Shown: positions 25,501 to 36,474, numbered from the stretch's first letter. The stretch is DNA of 64,000 nucleotides from Bradysia coprophila (GCF_014529535.1 NW_023503423.1:6186473-6250472), one strand, 5' to 3'. Numbers and translations: made by a program. The notes: generated by a model not told the origin, from the letters alone.

Positions 25501-28500
25501 ATTCGTGAGAGTAGCAAACAGCATTTGACATAACCCAGGAAAAATGAGTTCTTTTAACTCAACGTCAACGCTCAATTTGTAGAGCTTAATCGATAATTTT
25601 AATTTGTTTTTCAGCACAAAGCTTCACCATAAGGCCGAATCGTTTGGTACTTGCTCGAACCTACAATTTTACATTGACTGTCACATCCTTGAATACAAAC
25701 TCATCTGACTCAGCTCATCAACTCATTACTGTCGTTGCGGAAACATCCCATCAGCTGCGAATCAAGTAAAAACTACAATGAGTTGAAACTGGCTTCGGGC
25801 GATTGCTACGAAATATTCGTCTTTTCAGGTGCATTAGAAACTGCAGAAGTCAGAGAATCAATTCACAGAGTATATTTCACCTGAGAGCAATATGTCTTAC
25901 ATGTGGCAGCGCATCCGTAAATTTTGCATGGGAAATACTTCCACCACCTCCGCATCAAGAACTGACATCATCAAGACTAGTCATTGAACCGAAAGTTTTG
26001 AGATCTGGAGAAAGTTATAAGTTTAAAGTTTCTGTTCGGGATGGCAAAGGGTTTGCAACGGTTGAAATGACTACACTGGAAAGTATCAATGAAAGATGTA
26101 CTGTAAGTCCATCAGAAGGAATCGAATCTATTACCAAGTTTAATGTGACTTGTAGCAAAGCAGAACCATGGGTGTTTTACGTACTCTATCAAGGCGACAC
26201 ACAATTACTCGTTTCTAATATTCCTCACTTCACATCCACATTGAATGCAAATGGCAAAGTACAAGTTAAAATACAAAACACCGATGGACAGCACATTCGG
26301 CAAGAGCTGACTGTTAACATCGTTGAGTCACCGATACTGCATTCAATCGAGGAAATTACCGACATTTTTACATCAAAAAATGATTCAATCAACCTTCACC
26401 GTATAATCAATGAAGAAACTCAAGGTGATGCAATTGTCTTCATAAACATGGTGGCTGACCGTCTCAGTAAACTCAATAATGTGACCGACACAGTTGAACG
26501 AATAATAGAGCTGATGAAAGAACTTAGAATCGATAATTTCGAAGACATAGCGTCCATTTCACAAACGATGCTGAAACTGTTATCACCCATTCCAATGAAC
26601 CACAAACTAGCATTGAGATGTGCAACGATACTGGATAAAATGTCAGCTACACTAAAGCGCTTCGATGAAGAGATGTCTATAACTGGGTATATTGACACTA
26701 GCCGCGATGTATTGTCTGTGATCAATCAACTCATCGATCCGTTCGAGACTATTCCGCCTGTACAGAATAGGAATCCGTTGATCTCGCACGAATATCACAC
26801 TGAGGACTACGAATACTACGGAACATTGGATTTTGGAATTTTCGAAAAATTGGAAAATTTGGAGACAGTCACGACATCCGTTGAGAATACCTTGATTGGA
26901 ATGGCAACAAGTGCAGCTATGTCATTTCAGCCAATGGAAATGCTGGAAAATATAACAGCTGACGATATCCAATTCGAAACGTTAGTGTTCGATCAGGAGG
27001 TTGCCAGAAATCATGGTAATAGCTTGAAAGTGAATGGAACGTCCGCATCGGTAACAGTGTCCGAGAAACTGTTATCACAATTCGACAGTGACTCCAGCAT
27101 TTCATGTACGTTTTTTAACAAAAATCCAATGTGGTGGTTCTCTGATGGAGGTGACATCAACTCCGATGTCGTTGGTGTATCGATTTATAGGTCTGCCAGT
27201 GATGTACAAGAAAATGTAAGTGCGAACAATCTACTGAAACTTGTGCACCTTCTTGTACTTCACTTGTTAAGGTGAATTTTTTGTGATTCTATAAGACTTC
27301 AAAACTTCAAGTCGAACGAAACTTCTCAATTTCTATTCCATCCTACAGGTTGAAGAAATTACGAAGCTTCAGTCACCACTGCAAATATCAATGGAAATCA
27401 AGAACAAACTACCACCACAACAAAATGAAACATTTGACCCGACCAATAATATGCGTACATTCAAAGTAAAATGCCCAATTAACGGCATACTTTCCTTGAA
27501 CTTTACGCGACTCAGCGGAGCTGCATCGATGAACATTTATTTTACGAATCATCCGATGACTTCTATCGAAATCTCAAGCGTAAGTCCAGCAATGACCATC
27601 AATGAAACGAATCAGGAAGCCGTTCGGAACTTGTATAAATTCGAATGTCCGATGGCAAGTGAGTCATTAGTCTTTATGTCGATCGTTTCCAGCGCACCGA
27701 TAAATGAAACATCCGGTCACGTTGAACTTTCATTCGAATTGAATTCGATTCAATGTCTTCACTGGGAAACTGGCTCCAATACCTGGCAATCCGATGGATG
27801 TTTAGTCGATTTGGAACTGAGTTCTGGCGACCGAATTGATTGTAAATGCAGCCACTTATCATTATTCGCTGTAAGGCATCAAAAATCCGATTATTGTGGT
27901 GTGTCTCCCGACTCATCACTATTTCCCATGAAAAGTGTCGTTTGGATTTGTCTTTTATTCCTCTTGATGTCGCTCGTGACGATAACACTGTGGGCATGGA
28001 GACGTGAAAAACTGGACAAAAATAATCAGAAATGGATCTATCTAGAGAGCGAGCATACAGCCAAGCGTCCTCATAGTTACGCCGTAACAGTTATTACCGG
28101 ATGTAGACAAAACGCCAACACAACGTCTCATGTAGCTATTAAAATCCATGGCAGTGAGCACACATCACAGATCATCCCACTATTTGCTAGAGGTGTACAG
28201 CTGTTCCAACGAGGTAGTATCAACAATTTCATCATCACAATGAACAAAAGCTTTGGCCGAATCCGAAACATCACACTGTGCGTCGATTATCATGGACCAT
28301 GTCCATCATGGTATTGCGAAGCCGTTATCATTCGTGATCGGCTACGAAACGAAGAATGGAATTTCGATGTGAAACATTGGCTACCAAGAGAAACTGGCGA
28401 TAAAGCGTTTACTGTTTCGATAGTTGCTCTAGCCGAAAAGGAATATTTCGATCGGAAACGCTTATTCGGACTTCATTGGGCAGATATACTACAGAGTAGT

Positions 28501-28788
28501 TACTCACTGTTCGGCGCTTGTATGTGGCGTTCCGACGGACGACTGTCTAGAGTGGAGAAAGTGTATATTGCGTTTGCTTCAATTGAAATGGGATTGATGG
28601 CCAATGTAGTGTTCTTCAGTTACAACCAAGACGACAGTCGGTTCGTCCTAAATGTATCATTGTCTGTGATCGTTGGAGTTTGCACAACCTGTGCATTCCG
28701 AATTCTTTTGATATATTTGTTGCTAAGGTCAAGTTTGGTGAAGAAAAATCGCCAGTGGAGGATGATGTTTCGATCGGAGTCTGTGTGA
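13517..28788 (+). CDS. Polycystin-1-like membrane protein: EGF, REJ-like, GPS, TM, PLAT, two TM
   Basis: Eight exons: 13517-13740, 13803-14288, 14349-14479, 14543-14709, 17612-17822, 25615-25765, 25829-27215, 27349-28788. They total 4,197 nt (1,398 aa) with compatible phases throughout. A signal peptide is followed by two EGF-like modules (about residues 25-94) and a long REJ-like region (about 200-900) with motifs such as YSWRCS and TYNFTLTVTS. A GPS motif lies at about 1055-1095, with the consensus His-Leu-Ser cleavage site in CSHLS. TM1 is at about 1116-1136, a PLAT domain at 1161-1278, and two more TM helices at about 1324-1344 and 1352-1379. This order matches polycystin-1 family proteins, which sense mechanical or chemical cues. 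The protein stops after TM3, so the later helices of full-length polycystin-1 are absent. Intron 5 (17823-25614) holds HACD3 and WDR46. Confidence 0.88.
14781..15168. mobile_element. Foldback-type inverted-repeat element in intron 4
   Basis: Arms of roughly 115 bp are inverted copies. The outer ends read GCCTATTTTTGGAAA and the complement, and the inner ends carry the motif AACGGTTTTGGCAACTC and its complement. The centre has no clear gene. No target duplication was resolved. Confidence 0.7.
15203..15323. mobile_element. Short MITE with GAAAACACATGAGGCATC ends
   Basis: Inverted arms of about 45 bp surround a short centre. The ends resemble those of the neighbouring element at 15329-15500, so both may belong to one family inserted side by side. 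Confidence 0.6.
15329..15500. mobile_element. Short MITE with TGCTGAAAACAAACGAG ends
   Basis: Inverted arms of about 50 bp (TGCTGAAAACAAACGAGGCA and the complement) enclose a short centre. It lies directly next to the related element at 15203-15323. Confidence 0.65.
15864..15961. mobile_element. 98-bp MITE of the TTTCCACTTA family
   Basis: Starts TTTCCACTTACAAAAAAACC and ends in TTAAGTGGAAA. The CACTCCGTTT block behind the end is shared with the copies at 12823 and 24817. Confidence 0.65.
16172..16987. mobile_element. Truncated copy of the CAGGCATGAGC hAT-type element
   Basis: Nearly identical along its length to the complete copy at 63081-63903, same orientation, with small indels. It begins with CAGGCATGAGCGCC but lacks the last 14-16 bases, so the 3' terminal repeat is missing and no target duplication can be found. 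Confidence 0.85.
17199..17425. repeat. Inverted and tandem repeat, AGAAACGCCAAGAAAAATC type
   Basis: A block at 17199-17241 is the reverse complement of 17322-17363, and part of it is repeated in tandem and inverted again to about 17425. It is probably a decayed MITE. It sits about 190 bp upstream of exon 5 of the polycystin-1-like gene. Confidence 0.5.
17948..19404 (-). CDS. HACD3: Very-long-chain 3-hydroxyacyl-CoA dehydratase, HACD3 type (p23/CS domain plus PTPLA)
   Basis: Six exons in transcript order: 19404-19321, 19253-19137, 19057-18947, 18855-18729, 18674-18442, 18382-17948. They total 1,107 nt (368 aa), close to the roughly 360 aa usual for HACD3. Residues 1-105 or so form a p23/CS domain (start MSNLPSPFVYWAQSE, then QWLKIDFDRW). 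The rest is the multi-TM PTPLA domain. The conserved LYPxGxxxE motif is present as LYPLGILCE, placing the catalytic Tyr and Glu at about residues 290 and 297, seven apart as in yeast Phs1. The enzyme dehydrates 3-hydroxyacyl-CoA in the ER, the third step of very-long-chain fatty-acid elongation. The C-terminus is lysine-rich, in keeping with ER residence. The gene lies antisense inside intron 5 of the polycystin-1-like gene. Confidence 0.95.
19405..20934. other. Spacer between HACD3 and the WDR46 promoter region
   Basis: Probable divergent promoter region of HACD3 and WDR46, inside the polycystin-1-like intron. It contains a dispersed repeat (CTGAAAGAACAG near 19865 and again near 19923, also seen near 7400). 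No coding exon is recognised. Confidence 0.5.
20935..21132. mobile_element. 198-bp TA-flanked MITE just upstream of WDR46
   Basis: Inverted ends CAGTGTTTAAGGAGAGCG and the complement are flanked by TA on both sides (20933-20934, 21133-21134), as in Tc1/mariner-type elements. It ends about 160 bp before the WDR46 start codon, so it may lie in or near the promoter. Confidence 0.8.
21294..25173 (+). CDS. WDR46: WD-repeat nucleolar protein WDR46 (BING4/Utp7)
   Basis: Four exons: 21294-21616, 21682-22816, 22881-22991 and 25045-25173 (TGA), totalling 1,698 nt (565 aa). The N-terminal 110 residues are charged. A seven-bladed WD propeller region follows, with family landmarks such as ASAAKHFSLNLGFGPYRM, GGRKGHVAAFDW, YDNQGTELHC and MATCGLDKSVKIWD. 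The C-terminus is lysine-rich (KPPKIDFKRAKKMKGKG, DRFKSKKKI). WDR46/Utp7 belongs to the small-subunit processome and is needed for 18S rRNA maturation in the nucleolus. An AATAAA signal follows the stop at about 25187. The third intron (22992-25044) is over 2 kb and consists largely of repeats. The gene sits in the same orientation within intron 5 of the polycystin-1-like gene. Confidence 0.95.
23539..24560. mobile_element. Foldback-like element with long terminal inverted repeats
   Basis: The ends GACGGTTAAGTTAGCTC and the complement begin inverted arms of about 150 bp that include AGCGATATCGCTAACC and TTTGCGCTACGAAATC. The left arm continues into 12 tandem units, while the right arm has only one. 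A 9-bp repeat TGATGTTAA lies 1-2 bp outside each end (23528-23536 and 24562-24570). Long arms containing tandem repeats with a 9-bp duplication resemble Drosophila foldback elements; that link is inferred. Confidence 0.75.
23680..24225. repeat. 12-unit tandem array of about 47 bp per unit
   Basis: Each unit resembles GAGAAAACTTTCAGATTTTG followed by GGATAACTTCGGTCGT. Two unit types occur: most carry CTTTCAG, and three (units 5, 7 and 11) carry CTATAAAATC or CTATATAATC. The array lies inside the foldback-like element. Confidence 0.85.
24599..24809. mobile_element. 211-bp MITE (CAACCAAATTT ends) in WDR46 intron 3
   Basis: Inverted arms of about 50 bp include ACCAAATTT near the ends and CTGCTGGTCCACTCAT further in. 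A related sequence sharing the CCACTCAT..GAGTGGACCAGCTG portion is near 48480-48690 in a Vps34 intron. Confidence 0.6.
24817..24930. mobile_element. 114-bp MITE of the TTTCCACTTA family in WDR46 intron 3
   Basis: Begins TTTCCACTTACGAAAAAAGC followed by ACTCC and ends in the complement to TTCGTAAGTG. It lies 8 bp after the preceding MITE and 114 bp before the last WDR46 exon. Confidence 0.65.
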
Positions 28789-29183
28789 AATCTAAGAAAA
28801 AACCATTTCCGGCCAAATCTTATCGATGAAAATAAATCTGCAGTGATTCATGAATCTAATGTTTGCAGCCGCCCATCCATGTACCAGGTATAGGACAACC
28901 AAGCTCGAGATACTTTCTAAGGTAAGTAGGAAACCGTACGATACATATACGTGGGATGGGATGGAATGCCGTACTTCTAGTAGAGAACAAGGACCATTTT
29001 CGTAGCAACTAAATTATCGTTAAGATCCCACTAGAGTATAGAATGAGTTCGAGTTGTGAAGAACCAAATAGGTGTCGGACTAAGCTGATTCTTTTCAATT
29101 TTTCCTTTTTCTTTAATTTTATTTTACCAAAGATTCATTCTGTTCGACTGGGGCATGTTTTGTTTTCGGAAACCCCGACCTAA

Positions 29184-32100
29184 TTACCAAAGCATTACCG
29201 TAACTGAAACTAGCATCAGCACATAGCTAGTGCAAACAATTGACGCAGATCCAGCAACTTCTCGCATATATTCGAATGCGTCGGGTAAGTGTTGTTCAGC
29301 CCATCTCAAATCCAATTTCACATTGTCAATGGCATTTCGTAATGTGGTGGCCGATGCACCCAAGTCGTTTAGTTTGGTGGTGTAGAAGTTCTCCAGTTGA
29401 TTGATTTGTTGCTGATTGGTGAAAGTAGCCGTCGTTAACGATAGAAGATCGGCTAATTTCGGATATCCGCCAAATCTAAGATAAATATTTAGTGAACACT
29501 CGGGTAGTCAGTGCCGTAGATGAAAATTATTCACGCTACGACCGTCGCAATCTTGTGAATGGCATTTATAAACTTACGCATTTGCGAAGTCTTCAGTGTT
29601 AGACAAGACATAGTCCAAGACGGTCTGTACGTTTTGCTGAGAGCCGGTCAAAACGGCTTCAAACGCAAACTTTTTGTCTTGTAATCGTACCAAATCTGTC
29701 GTTATGTATTGCAAATATTGCTGCAGCAGAAGTAGACAAATTCGTCAACAATAAAATTAGAAATTGAATCAAAAGGCAATACCTGTATTAGACGCACGTC
29801 GGATGTGCAACCAAGGGCTTTCAGAATTACCATATTCTCTGTTGCGACATTTCCATGGGTGAAATGTTTCCACAAGAAATTCCATTCATTAGACGAACCT
29901 TCCGCGATTCCAGTGCAGTAAACTGTTGGGCGAATGTTGGCTGCGACTCTAAAATTGAAAAGATTTTCCATCTTAACCTGTTACAGACGGCTGTCATCTG
30001 TTATCGACAACGACAGCAAGAATAAACGACAAGCTCTGACTGATGAGGTCTTATATAGCAAAAATCATGTTCAAAACAAATGAAGTAAAAGATTTCTGAA
30101 GTCAATCTTCGATAAAATGAAGTAATAGTTTGAATAGTAAAAGTGTTAATATTCTTGCCGTCTGTGACAGGTTAAGATGTTGTTTAAATGTTGACTCGAT
30201 GTCTAGTACTTCAATGTGTTCAACACAATCTAAAAGCTTTCAAGCCTTTTGCTCGGGGTAGGGGATTATCTTACTTGTAAGTTGACGATGTTTCCATGCG
30301 TTCGAATTCCAATTTTGCTGCGTTTCTACACTCCTCATGACCATATTTACAAGCGTAATGCGTAACCAACATTCTCAGATAAATATCCAATCGAGAATCT
30401 GTAGCTTTGCCAGTAAATCCTAGACGATTGTAAATGTTCTGCAGGAGTTGCAACATGAATTTCTGGAAAAAATTATTTTCGTTTAACATCCCCGATGGAA
30501 ACTGTCCGAATTAGATCTGACCTCATAGGTTGCTAGTTCGGACGAATTAAATCGTCGCGACATGGCGTCTAGGTTAGTGAAGGCAGCCTTCCATGGTAAA
30601 TAGGCGACTTCATTTGCAAGGTAGGTAATAAGCGACATGGCAAATTTGATGTCCACATAGTTGCCTCGAACTAAATTCAGGCAGTCGTCAACGATCTTAA
30701 AAATGAATTTGTTTTTCAATCGATTGATCTACTGAGCGATGTTTCGTTAGTATTACTTGCGCTCTATTTATCACGTGTATGTGTGATGCATTGTCCCTAA
30801 GCGTATTCGCAATATTCTCCCACGTGACTGCATCGTAATTGACTCGATAAAATCCTAGAACATTTTTTATTAAATTAAACTGTTCGCAAATCCATTGCAC
30901 TTATCTACCTGTCTGTTGAACGTTAAATATGGCCCAGTCAACCTCTTCTTGTAACTGTAACTGAATGGATTCTTGAGCTCTTGTCATCACAAACGATGGT
31001 CTCGTGTTTTCAAAATTACGATTCGTCGACAGAGCGTAGTTCAAATGCAATTGCCATTTGGTAGTGTCGCTGTGTGTACGATCTCGTAAGAGAAACCGTC
31101 GCTGAGAGATCAGCAGATTTTTACCATCGGTGTTGCGTTCAACTTGAACTAGCGGGTATCCAGCTTGTGTAGTCCATGTGGACAAGAAGGTAGCGATATT
31201 TATGGTATCGCCAGCGTAGCGCTGGACTGCTGAGTATAACTTTTCCGGTGTTGACAATCCGAAGAGACTGTAAATGGGTTCAGATAGAGCCCTCAAATTT
31301 GTTTATTTTTAATTGACTAACTTGTCGCTGATGTATTGTTGGATAGCCTTTTGGAAGTTGTCCTTTCCGATTACATGCTCAGTCATGCGAAGGATAGAGG
31401 CACCTTTGTCGTACGATATTGGACCGAACATTGAGAGGATCTCGTCGGGACTACCAACATCGTGAGTCATGGGATTGCTAGCTTTAGAGTCAAGAGCTAG
31501 AGCTGGTTGAAAGGAGTCAACAACGAATTGCATATCTAAATTCCAATTGGTTTCTGGCTGTGAACGAAACAAACATTGTGACACTTTAGCTCTTGTAAGT
31601 TAAAAACGAGGGTTCAATACTTTGGTATGCGTCTGATCTGATACGGGCGCTAACGTGTTATGCCCAGGCTCGGAAATTACTTACCAGTGAAGTTAATCCA
31701 AAATGTTCGAAGTATCTAGCGAATGCTTCATTTAACCACAAATATTTCCACCACTCACAAGTGATCACTGTCGAAAATTATGATTTAAAACCATTCAACG
31801 TCCAACCACATTTTTCACTTACAATTTCCAAACCACATATGCGCCTGTTCATGAGCAATCATTTTTGCAATCGCCTGTTGATCGTGGTCATTGGTCACCT
31901 CCGGATCGTACAGTAATACCTTTTCTTTGTACGTCAACAGTCCCCAATTTTCCATTGCTCCGAAATTGAAGTCTGGCAGAGCCACCATCTCCATTTTCTC
32001 CATATTATTGGTGTACTTGTAGACGAAATATTCTTCCAGTTTGGCCAAAATTTTCGGTCCAATATTTTGTGCGTATTCGGTTTGGGTATACGCTTCACTA

Positions 32101-33007
32101 CGTGCGATGACTGAGAAGGTTTTCGCGGCGTTTTCCCGTATTCGAAAATCAGATATCACGAAGCCGAGCAGATACGTTGACATTCTGGGTGTGGTTTTGA
32201 ATTCTTCGAAGACTTCATGCGGTCTGTAAGCGAAATATTTAGCTCGGAGAATATTCTCCCCATTTCCCTAACACGTACCCGATATCGAAAGAATCGTTAA
32301 GTTTTGTGTTGGCGAAACTGACGCTGAAATTCTTCGGTCTAACAACTTTCAGATCGAAAGTCGCTTTAAATTGGGGCTCATCGAAGCAGGGAAACACTTG
32401 ACGAGCGTAAGTTGGTTCCATCTGTGTAGCTCCCAGCCAACTATCAAAATGAAATTTCTAATGTACTCTGCATGGTCTCACTACTGACTTTGTTCGACAC
32501 TTACACCTGTACCCCATCCTGAACGTACGAGCTACGATAAAATCCCTTCATTTCCTGGTTCATATTTCCGGAGTAATAAAATTCCAGTATGTAGTCGATA
32601 TTGGGTTTCATCGACGAAGCCAACGTCAATATGTACTTCTGCGTGATGGCATTCCGAGACCGATTCGTTATGGCAATCGTCGTTGGATCCTTCGCCTCGG
32701 TTAAAGTGTTCATATTCTCTCGAAACGTGAGATCATGGGCATGCACCACAATTTCGTTCACGTTTGTTTGACTCGTCCGGATCGTAATCCGTACGACACC
32801 ATCGAACGTGAACTGTTTCTCGCCATCGAAGTATGGATTTATTGTAAGATCATAATTGCTGGGTACCACACGAGTCGGTAAGCGATAGTCTATGATTTCT
32901 TGGAATGGTTCGATCTCTTGTAATTGTTGTGTAGATTGAAGTGAATTCGATGTGGGTATGTCCATAAGAGACACTAATGTAACGAGTATCCACAGCCTTG
33001 ATTTCAT
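29184..33007 (-). CDS. M1-family aminopeptidase N, probably GPI-anchored
   Basis: Twelve exons in transcript order: 33007-32505, 32440-32279, 32223-31823, 31767-31685, 31557-31322, 31267-30909, 30854-30757, 30695-30522, 30462-30275, 29948-29783, 29720-29578, 29475-29184. The total is 2,805 nt (934 aa), phases consistent. A signal peptide begins the protein. The M1 substrate motif GAMEN is at about 310-314. The zinc site HEQAH is at 346-350, with the third ligand Glu369 in LNEAFA at the expected HExxH-x18-E spacing, so the enzyme should be active. An ERAP1-like C-terminal domain follows. The last 20 or so residues are hydrophobic after a small-residue stretch (GSAS), which suggests a GPI anchor as in insect midgut aminopeptidases. 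It would cleave N-terminal residues from peptides at the cell surface; midgut expression is inferred. Confidence 0.95.
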
Positions 33008-33957
33008 TGTATCTGTGGCAAAGATTTATTATTTTAACAAAGGGATTATAACTTAGTACAATTCAGTAAGAATTGAGAGATGTTCAAATCCGAGTCGTCG
33101 ATAGACTTCTGACTATTTCAAACTATTTTCTACTTTCTATAAATCGGAATAAAGAACAAAACCTATCGTTTTGGAATTCTTTTGTTGTTGAACCGTAAAT
33201 GACAATCATTTACCTGAATAAAGGTGTCGAAGTGATGTTCTAATTAAATTTAAAAAAATCTCATTTTGGGATAACGATCTATCGATAAACGCTTTTGTCT
33301 ATCGAAGTGTTTACTCACTTCTTTCCTCGAAATTCGAAAAAAAATGAACCGACTACCAAACACCCGAGTAGTATTTTTTCAATTTTTAATCGCAAATTGC
33401 GTTCGACAAAGCAAATTAATTAATAAAAATAAAAATTTGTTTGAAATTGTTTTTGTTTTCTAGATAAAAATAGAAAAATTTCTGTATGTGGAAGGAAGGT
33501 ATGCAATAATTTATGGTGTAGAAGTGAAAATGTGGGTTAGGTGAAGTTACCTAAACGATTTATTGTTATACTATGCTTTGTACACTAAATTCATTAATAA
33601 ATATTTTGTTTGACTTAGTCATAAAATAATTGAAGAAGTTTTATGTTGTAAGAAGAACAACAATAAGCAAACAGTGTCACTGGTCTATGTGCCAAGACTG
33701 GAACGCAATAAATAATTGTGGGTTATTGATGTTATCATCCTGCTTAGCATACTTTTATACATGGAAATTAAACATTCAATCTTAAGAGACAGCAAAATCC
33801 AATATTTAGACATGAAGTTTATAAGCCAAAAATATGTACATAAAAGGTACCGTAGACAGCTGTACCACTACTTTTAGCAGACATTCTGCTACACTATTTT
33901 AACCTTTTAGAGATCGCAACAAAGTCAATAAATCTTTTTCTTCATTCGTGGGAAGTA
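33008..33957. other. Intergenic DNA upstream of the aminopeptidase gene
   Basis: Expected to contain the aminopeptidase promoter and 5' untranslated sequence. It is very AT-rich; no specific element is recognised. Confidence 0.5.
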
Positions 33958-34698
33958 TTTCCCAGCAGGGGCTATTTAGTTGAATTTTTGGCGAATTTTT
34001 ACGAATTTGGAGAATTTCGGCAAATTGGCGAATTTGGTGAATTTCGGCGAATTTTGACGAATTTTGACGAATTTTCTTTGTAATTAAAAAATTGTTGGAT
34101 TATATTTTTTCATAATCTTATCAATAATATTTTCGGAAAATCAAATTAGTTATCTATCTTAGGTTGACGATTATTTTCAATATTCTTCTCAAAAAATTTC
34201 TCTTAAAAACCTCACGAGCATCCCCAAAATCTAAAAAAAAGTCCAATAAAAAACCTCACAAACATCTCCGATATCTCAAAATGATGTCGGATAAACGATA
34301 AAGCCTCACGAAACTCTACAAGACAGAGGTCTTTAGATCAGTTATTTTTCTAAAGCATGCTAAAATGCTTTTTTAGCGAATGAGACATTTCCAGCTCGAA
34401 GTGGAGGTGTGTACTGGAGTCAAATTCGCTAAAAATGCCTCTTAGCATAAGTTAGGAACAACGTTTTTCCTAAACGACGTGGGAAATGAGAAACGACGTC
34501 GCGATATTTCAACACTAGTTAGGAAAAAGTACTTTTAAGTACAGAAACGTACTCTACTGAGACAAAAAAGGCCTATATCAATCAAATTCAGAATTCTCGG
34601 GTTTGTTTTTCGGGTTGCTCCTTCCTCAGGTTATTGCTAAAAATGTATGACATCACATGACAGACACATTACACCCAAATTGAATTTTTTTTTTAAAT

Positions 34699-34913
34699 GG
34701 GCAACGCACTGCTCCTAGCATGAACATAAGAAATATTTGGAGGCTGATGAAGTCACAGTAGGCACTGCGTTTCTTTCGTAAAGATAGATGACTAGTTTTC
34801 GTTGTATGAGTTAAAACACACAATACAATCAATCTTAAGCGGTAGCTCTCATCACAAAAGCCTCCAAATTGGACATTTGTCAAAGGAGTGTTCATGCTAG
34901 TAGCAGTGCGTTG
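34699..34913. mobile_element. Inverted-repeat element nested in the 2.5-kb hAT-type element
   Basis: GCAACGCACTGCTCCTAGCA near the left end returns as GTTCATGCTAGTAGCAGTGC at the right end; an inner inverted pair TTTGGAGGCT / GCCTCCAAA supports a MITE-like fold. Confidence 0.55.
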
Positions 34914-35043
34914 AAATGGGATATTCGTGTTAGCTAGAATTGATCAACGAATCGAATGAGCTATAACTCAATAATATCAGAGCGAGCTGGCTTTCCAATT
35001 GTCTTAGAAATTGGCGAATTGACTCCTGAGATGATAAAGTCGT

Positions 35044-35568
35044 AATCAGTCTAAAAACCCTTAATGGGTAAATGTGACGCAAGTCCTTTATCTTACTTAC
35101 AAAATAACTGATATCGCTTAGGGTGACGCATTGAGCGTCGTACGCAAAAGTTTTATCAACAAAAAATTTACTCAAAAAATTTGTGAAGGAAAATTTTACA
35201 ACAGGAAATTTGCGTCACAAGTGGCAGATGATTCGGTTTTCTTTCGTTTATATTCTTTCAGTACCATTTGGAAGCATAATACAATATATAACATAAAACT
35301 GCTGATTATGAGTTTCCATAGATAGTTTCCATTTACATTTTTCAACCATTTTCCTAACAATAGGTACGTTCCTCAACATCTGCCACTCGTGACGCAAACT
35401 TCTTGTTGTAAAATTTTCTTTCACAAATTTTTTGAGTCAATTGTTTGTTGATAAAACTTTTGCGTACGGCGCACAATGCGTCACCCTCAGCGATATCAGT
35501 GGTTTTATAAGTAAGCTAAAGGACTTGCGTCACATTTACTCTTTAAAGGTTTTTTTTGACTGATATCA
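35044..35568. mobile_element. Foldback-type element with about 200-bp arms nested in the 2.5-kb hAT-type element
   Basis: The left arm (about 35044-35230) is an imperfect reverse complement of the right arm (about 35370-35568). Shared blocks include AAATGTGACGCAAGTCC, CTGATATCGCT, GTACGCAAAAGTTTTATCAA and CAAGTGGCAGATG or close variants. The spacer is about 140 bp. Confidence 0.75.
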
Positions 35569-36474
35569 CTACTTTTGTAAGTATGTCATTTCGACAACAT
35601 CAAAAGACCTTATGAAATTAAAAAATTCTAGAGAAATTAGTCTAAATCCCAAAATCTACAAATCTTGGAACACCTCACTCATGTCGAAGATAACCCAAAA
35701 CCATTGAAAAATCCGATTGAAGTTAGGAAGTGCTAGAGGAATCATCTCCCATCCCAAAATAACCCAAATCCATCAAAAAATCCGATGGAAGTTAGGTAGT
35801 GCCATTGAATGCAACAAAAAAAATTGACACCTTGCAAAGTTTCGACACTTCCAACTATTATTGCTTAGTTCAATATATCCATTTTCTCCTTTACTGTGAC
35901 TTTCTAAATTTTGGTTGTTATTTTGGTCGCGCTATAGCTTTAGACATTTGGCATTTTTACTTAAACATGTTAACCTAAAGCCCGAACGACAGAACGGATG
36001 ACAACGATCAATGTATCAGAAGTTCGATCGATGGTGAAATCGGAAATTCGGCAGACAATCATGTACAAGTTTTTTCGATTTTATTCTGAAAATATTCGAA
36101 TAGAGCTATTTTTCTACTTTTCTAGTATTTTAACTGAATAGAAGTCGTTCCATTAATGGAAATTAGTGTGTGTGAATAATATTTTCTTCAAATTAAAGCT
36201 CAGAACAATATCTCACTTTAGTTTTTTCTTTAGTTTCTTTGTGAGGACAAATATACAGTCGAATTGAATATAAAAGTACTCCTTGGTAAGCTAGGAAGTC
36301 GGGAAAATTTTTGGAGAATTTTGGCGAATTTCGGTGAATTTGGCAAATTTTTGTGAATTTTGATGAATTCGGCGAATTTCGGTGAATTTGGAGAATTTTT
36401 ACGAATTTGGCGAATTTTTACGAATTTGGAGAATTTCAGCGAATTAATTCAACTAAATAGCCCCTGTTTCCCAG

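Larger units (their letters stand above)
33966..36466. mobile_element. 2.5-kb non-autonomous hAT-type element with perfect ends
   Basis: Perfect 20-bp terminal inverted repeats (CAGGGGCTATTTAGTTGAAT and its complement) are flanked by the identical 8-bp repeat TTTCCCAG at 33958-33965 and 36467-36474. CAGGG-type ends and an 8-bp duplication indicate hAT. Subterminal regions are made of simple GAATTTGGCGAATTT-like repeats. No transposase ORF is seen. At least two further inverted-repeat elements lie inside. Confidence 0.9.
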
